Origin: Paraburkholderia phenoliruptrix | Lineage (GTDB): Bacteria; Pseudomonadota; Gammaproteobacteria; Burkholderiales; Burkholderiaceae | Direction: 5' to 3' | DNA length: 64,000 nt | Assembly (NCBI RefSeq): GCF_902859825.1 | Contig: NZ_CADIKB010000004.1 | Span: forward strand, 1-64,000 | Shown here: positions 61,290-64,000 of the stretch, one piece after another | Numbering within the stretch: the stretch's first letter is position 1 | Layout: each line of letters opens with the position of its first letter | Translations under genes and position numbers: made by a program | The notes under the pieces: generated by a model | Database searches by the model: none | Seen by the model: the letters and a program-made list of their open reading frames with translations, nothing else | What the model was told of the DNA's origin: nothing

Positions 61290-62609
61290 TCACCGGTTGA
61301 CGATCCGCGCCGGCACGCTGAGCGCCAGCAACCCGCCCAACACCATAAACGCCGCGAGCATATACATGCCGGAATCGTTAGCCGCGGTCGCCTGCTTGAG
61401 CCAGCCCACCGCATACGGACTCAGGAACCCGGCGAGATTGCCGATTGAATTGATCATCGCGATGCCGGCCGCCGCGCCCGTTCCCGCCAGAATCGCCGTC
61501 GGCAAGCTCCAGAAGAGCGGCAACGTAGTCAGAATGCCCATGGTCGCGAGCGTGAGAGCGGCCATTGCGAGCAACGTGTTCTGCGCCCAGACCACCGAGA
61601 GCACGAGCCCGATCGCCCCGGCCAACGCGGGCAGTGCGATGTGCCAGCGCCGCTCGCGCGTGCGGTCCGCGCTGCGCGCGACGAGCACCATTGCGATTAC
61701 CGCTGCCGCGAACGGAATCGCCGAGAGCAGCCCAATCGCGAACGCATCCTTCACGCCGGTCGCCTTGATGATGGTCGGCAGCCAGAAGCTCACGCCATAC
61801 AAACCCATCACAAACGAAAAGTAGGTGAGGCTCAGCATCAGCACTCGGCCGCTCGTCAGCACCTGGCGGATCGGCATGTCGTGCTTGGTGGCTTCCTCCG
61901 CGGAAACGTGGCGCTGCAGCAACTCCTGTTCTTCCTTCGTCAGCCACTTGGCTTTCGCAATGCGGTCGTCAAGCGCGAAGAACACCAGAATGCCGACGAG
62001 CACCGAAGGCACGCCTTCGAGCAGAAACAGCCACTGCCAGCCATGCCAGCCGTTCATGCCGTTGAACGTCTTCAGGATATAGCCCGACACCGGCCCGCCG
62101 ATCACGCCCGAGAGCGCAATTGCCGTCATGAACCACGTCGTCATGCGCCCGCGCCGATGCGCCGGATACCAGTAGGTGAGGTAAAGAATAATGCCGGGGA
62201 AGAAGCCTGCTTCGGCAATGCCGAGCAGAAAGCGCATCACGTAAAACAGGGTCGGCGTGGTGACGAACATGGTCAGCATGGAGATCACGCCCCACGACAC
62301 CATGATCCGCGCAATCCATACCCGCGCGCCCACCTTGTGCAGGATCACATTGCTTGGGATTTCGAAGAAAAAATAGCCGACGAAGAAAATGCCTGCACCG
62401 AAGCCATAAACAGCGTCGCTCAAGCCGAGGTCGCTCGTCATTTGCAGTTTCGCGAAGCCGACGTTCACGCGGTCCAGATACGCGACCACGTAGCAGAGCA
62501 TGAGAAGCGGGGCGAGCCGCCAGTTGACCTTGCGGTAGGTCGCCTCCTCGAACGTGGAAGGCGGCGCACCCGCGCCGGGATGGTGGAGCGGATCTGCGGG
62601 ACTAGCCAT
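61290..62609 (-). CDS. MFS transporter, anion:cation symporter (ACS) family
   Basis: The 439-residue inner-membrane protein has 12 helices and N-terminal KVNWRLAPLLMLCYVVAYLDRVNVGFA, the ACS signature, with LGIAEAGFFPGIILYLTYWYP. The family imports sugar acids, tartrate, phthalate and similar anions. It is the third gene of a minus-strand set with an SDR and an aldehyde dehydrogenase. Confidence 0.9.
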   Translation of the reverse strand: MASPADPLHHPGAGAPPSTFEEATYRKVNWRLAPLLMLCYVVAYLDRVNVGFAKLQMTSDLGLSDAVYGFGAGIFFVGYFFFEIPSNVILHKVGARVWIARIMVSWGVISMLTMFVTTPTLFYVMRFLLGIAEAGFFPGIILYLTYWYPAHRRGRMTTWFMTAIALSGVIGGPVSGYILKTFNGMNGWHGWQWLFLLEGVPSVLVGILVFFALDDRIAKAKWLTKEEQELLQRHVSAEEATKHDMPIRQVLTSGRVLMLSLTYFSFVMGLYGVSFWLPTIIKATGVKDAFAIGLLSAIPFAAAVIAMVLVARSADRTRERRWHIALPALAGAIGLVLSVVWAQNTLLAMAALTLATMGILTTLPLFWSLPTAILAGTGAAAGIAMINSIGNLAGFLSPYAVGWLKQATAANDSGMYMLAAFMVLGGLLALSVPARIVNR

Positions 62610-62709
62610 GGTGTCTCCTCTTTTCTTGTGGAATTGAAGTGCCGCGTCAATCGATTCTAGCTGTGCGGCGCGGCTCGCACGTCTATTGAATACCGGGGGA
62701 AAACACTGA

Positions 62710-62727
62710 GCCCGGCAAGCGCCGGGC
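62710..62727 (-). terminator. Possible terminator after the SDR gene
   Basis: Perfect 7-bp stem GCCCGGC / GCCGGGC with loop AAGC. The minus strand continues TCAGTGTTTTCCC. Confidence 0.5.
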
Positions 62728-62804
62728 GTGAACGGTGCTTGCTCAAGGGCTCAAGGGCTCATTGGCAAACGCAAGCAAGTGCGGATGGAACACGGAATGT
62801 ACCG

Positions 62805-63563
62805 CTACACGCAGCGCCCGCCGTCCACTTCCAGACACACGCCGGTGATGAACTCGGCTTCGTCCGAAGCCAGATACAGCGCGGCGTTGGCAATGTCCTG
62901 CGGCGTCGAGAAGCGCCCGAGCGGAATGCCGGCGAGAAAGCGCTTGCGGTTCTCGGGCGTATCTTCGACGCCCATGAATTCCGACAGCAGCGCCGTTTCG
63001 CCGATCACCGGATTGACGCAGTTCACGCGGATGCGGTCGGGTCCGAGTTCCACGGCAAGCGACTTGCTCGCGATGATCACCGCGCCCTTGCTGCCGTTGT
63101 ACCAGACGAGCCCCGGCCGCGGCCGCACGCCCGCCGTGGAGGCGATATTGATGAAAGTGCCGCCGCCTTGCTCGCGGAAATACGGCACGAATTCCTGCAC
63201 GCTCCAGTAGATGCTCTTCACGTTCACCGCATAGACGCGGTCGAACTCCGCCTCCGTGACTTCGAGCACCGGCTTGTTGCGATGCGTGGTGCCCGCGTTG
63301 TTGACGACGATCTGCACGCTGCCGAAGTCTTCCAGCGCCGCTTCCCGCAGCTTCTGCCAGTCCTCGCGTTGCGCGACGTTGCCCGCGACCGCAATCGCCT
63401 TGCCGCCCGCCAGCGCAATCTCGCTTGCGACGCGCTCGGCGGCCGGCCCGTTCAGATCGTTGACCACGACGTTCGCGCCTTCGCGCGCGTAAGTCTTTGC
63501 GATGCCTTCGCCGAAACCCGAGCCGCCACCCGTGACGATGGCCGTTTTACCTGTCAACCGCAT
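62805..63563 (-). CDS. Short-chain dehydrogenase (3-oxoacyl-ACP reductase-like)
   Basis: The 252-residue classical SDR has TGGGSGFGEGIA (near 11), NNAG (near 89), the catalytic Ser-Tyr-Lys in IASTAGVRPRPGLVWYNGSKGA, and C-terminal EVDGGRCV. Context suggests sugar or polyol oxidation. It is between the aldehyde dehydrogenase and ACS transporter. Confidence 0.9.
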   Translation of the reverse strand: MRLTGKTAIVTGGGSGFGEGIAKTYAREGANVVVNDLNGPAAERVASEIALAGGKAIAVAGNVAQREDWQKLREAALEDFGSVQIVVNNAGTTHRNKPVLEVTEAEFDRVYAVNVKSIYWSVQEFVPYFREQGGGTFINIASTAGVRPRPGLVWYNGSKGAVIIASKSLAVELGPDRIRVNCVNPVIGETALLSEFMGVEDTPENRKRFLAGIPLGRFSTPQDIANAALYLASDEAEFITGVCLEVDGGRCV

Positions 63564-63631
63564 AATGTCTCCGCTGTTTATGTTGTGACGTCGCGACCTG
63601 GTGAACCATGAAGCGACAACCCCCGCACGAC

Positions 63632-64000
63632 CTAGCCGTGCCGAATCGCAATAGTCTTCAGCACGGTGAAGCCGTACAGCGCCTCGAAGCCTTTTTCGCG
63701 CCCATGGCCCGAATGCTTGACGCCGCCAAACGGCAATTCGACGCCGCCGCCCGCGCCATAGTTGTTGATGAACACCTGCCCCGAGCGGATGCGCCGCGCA
63801 AGACGCATCTGCCGCGCGCCGTCGCGGGTCCAGATGCCGGCCACGAGGCCGAATGGCGTGCCGTTGGCGAGTGCGAGCGCTTCGTCTTCGTCGCTGAAGG
63901 ACATGGCGGCGAGCACGGGGCCGAACACTTCGTCGCGCGCGAGACGGTGGCTCGCAGGCACATCGCGCAACAAGGTGGGCGCCTGGTAGAAGCCGCGTTC
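63632..64000 (-). CDS. Aldehyde dehydrogenase, C-terminal part (runs off the window)
   Basis: The 122 visible residues include RDEVFGPVLAAMSFSDEDEAL, LANGTPFGLVAGIWT, SGQVFINNYG and ELPFGGVKHSGHGREKGFEAL, the ALDH C-terminal half. The catalytic Cys lies outside the window. The frame is open to the last base. It is first of the minus-strand set with the SDR and ACS transporter. Confidence 0.92.
   Translation of the reverse strand, partial: ERGFYQAPTLLRDVPASHRLARDEVFGPVLAAMSFSDEDEALALANGTPFGLVAGIWTRDGARQMRLARRIRSGQVFINNYGAGGGVELPFGGVKHSGHGREKGFEALYGFTVLKTIAIRHG

Overview
The window is high-GC proteobacterial chromosome. Gene content and order (trxB/ftsK/lolA, rarA-serS, minCDE, waaC, ppc divergent from hemC-hemDX-hemY) and the protein sequences point to the Burkholderiaceae, most likely Paraburkholderia or a close relative. 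The assignment is from recognition, not from a database search.

Core half (1-33.7 kb). trxB (-) diverges from ftsK-lolA (+). A three-gene unit (LysR regulator, guanidinobutyrase-like ureohydrolase, NCS1 permease; 5.1-8.6 kb) then separates lolA from rarA-serS. Next come tRNA-Ser(CGA), map, a GNAT acetyltransferase, minC-minD-minE, a ClC chloride channel, and waaC, whose stop codon lies inside a 22-bp tandem repeat. Two small unlisted-type genes follow (a 44-aa Tyr/Gly-rich lipoprotein and a 59-aa membrane protein). After them lie an MHS-type transporter, a TonB-C-like lipoprotein, argH, an MmyB-type regulator divergent from a SAM methyltransferase, ppc with a Lys/Ala-rich N-terminal extension, and hemC-hemDX-hemY.

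Accessory half (33.7-64 kb). 33.7-36.2 kb holds a small hypothetical gene behind a potentially structured 139-nt leader, an orphan lipoprotein and an orphan membrane protein. A PAP2 phosphatase at 36.5-37.1 kb abuts the first copy of a 42-bp direct repeat (37/42 identical). The second copy lies 6.5 kb away, next to a methyl-accepting chemotaxis protein remnant. Between the copies is a BenM/CatM-like regulator with an ATAC-N7-GTAT site, a complete lower meta-cleavage pathway (DmpI, E, H, F, G types) and an amino-acid permease, but no ring-cleavage genes. An ars operon (arsR-arsC-acr3-arsN2, minus strand) follows, then AraC-family gene remnants around a short-chain dehydrogenase.

49-52.4 kb carries a LysR regulator divergent from an NmrA-like oxidoreductase, a CysK-fold PLP enzyme and a MoaF-like protein. 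52.6-61.1 kb looks like an amine or amino-alcohol utilisation cluster: LuxR regulator, aldehyde dehydrogenase, AraC/EutR-like regulator, APC permease, porin, PuuB-like FAD oxidase and a cupin. The window ends in a minus-strand set of ACS-family transporter, SDR and a truncated aldehyde dehydrogenase. No rRNA, CRISPR array, transposase or integrase was seen.
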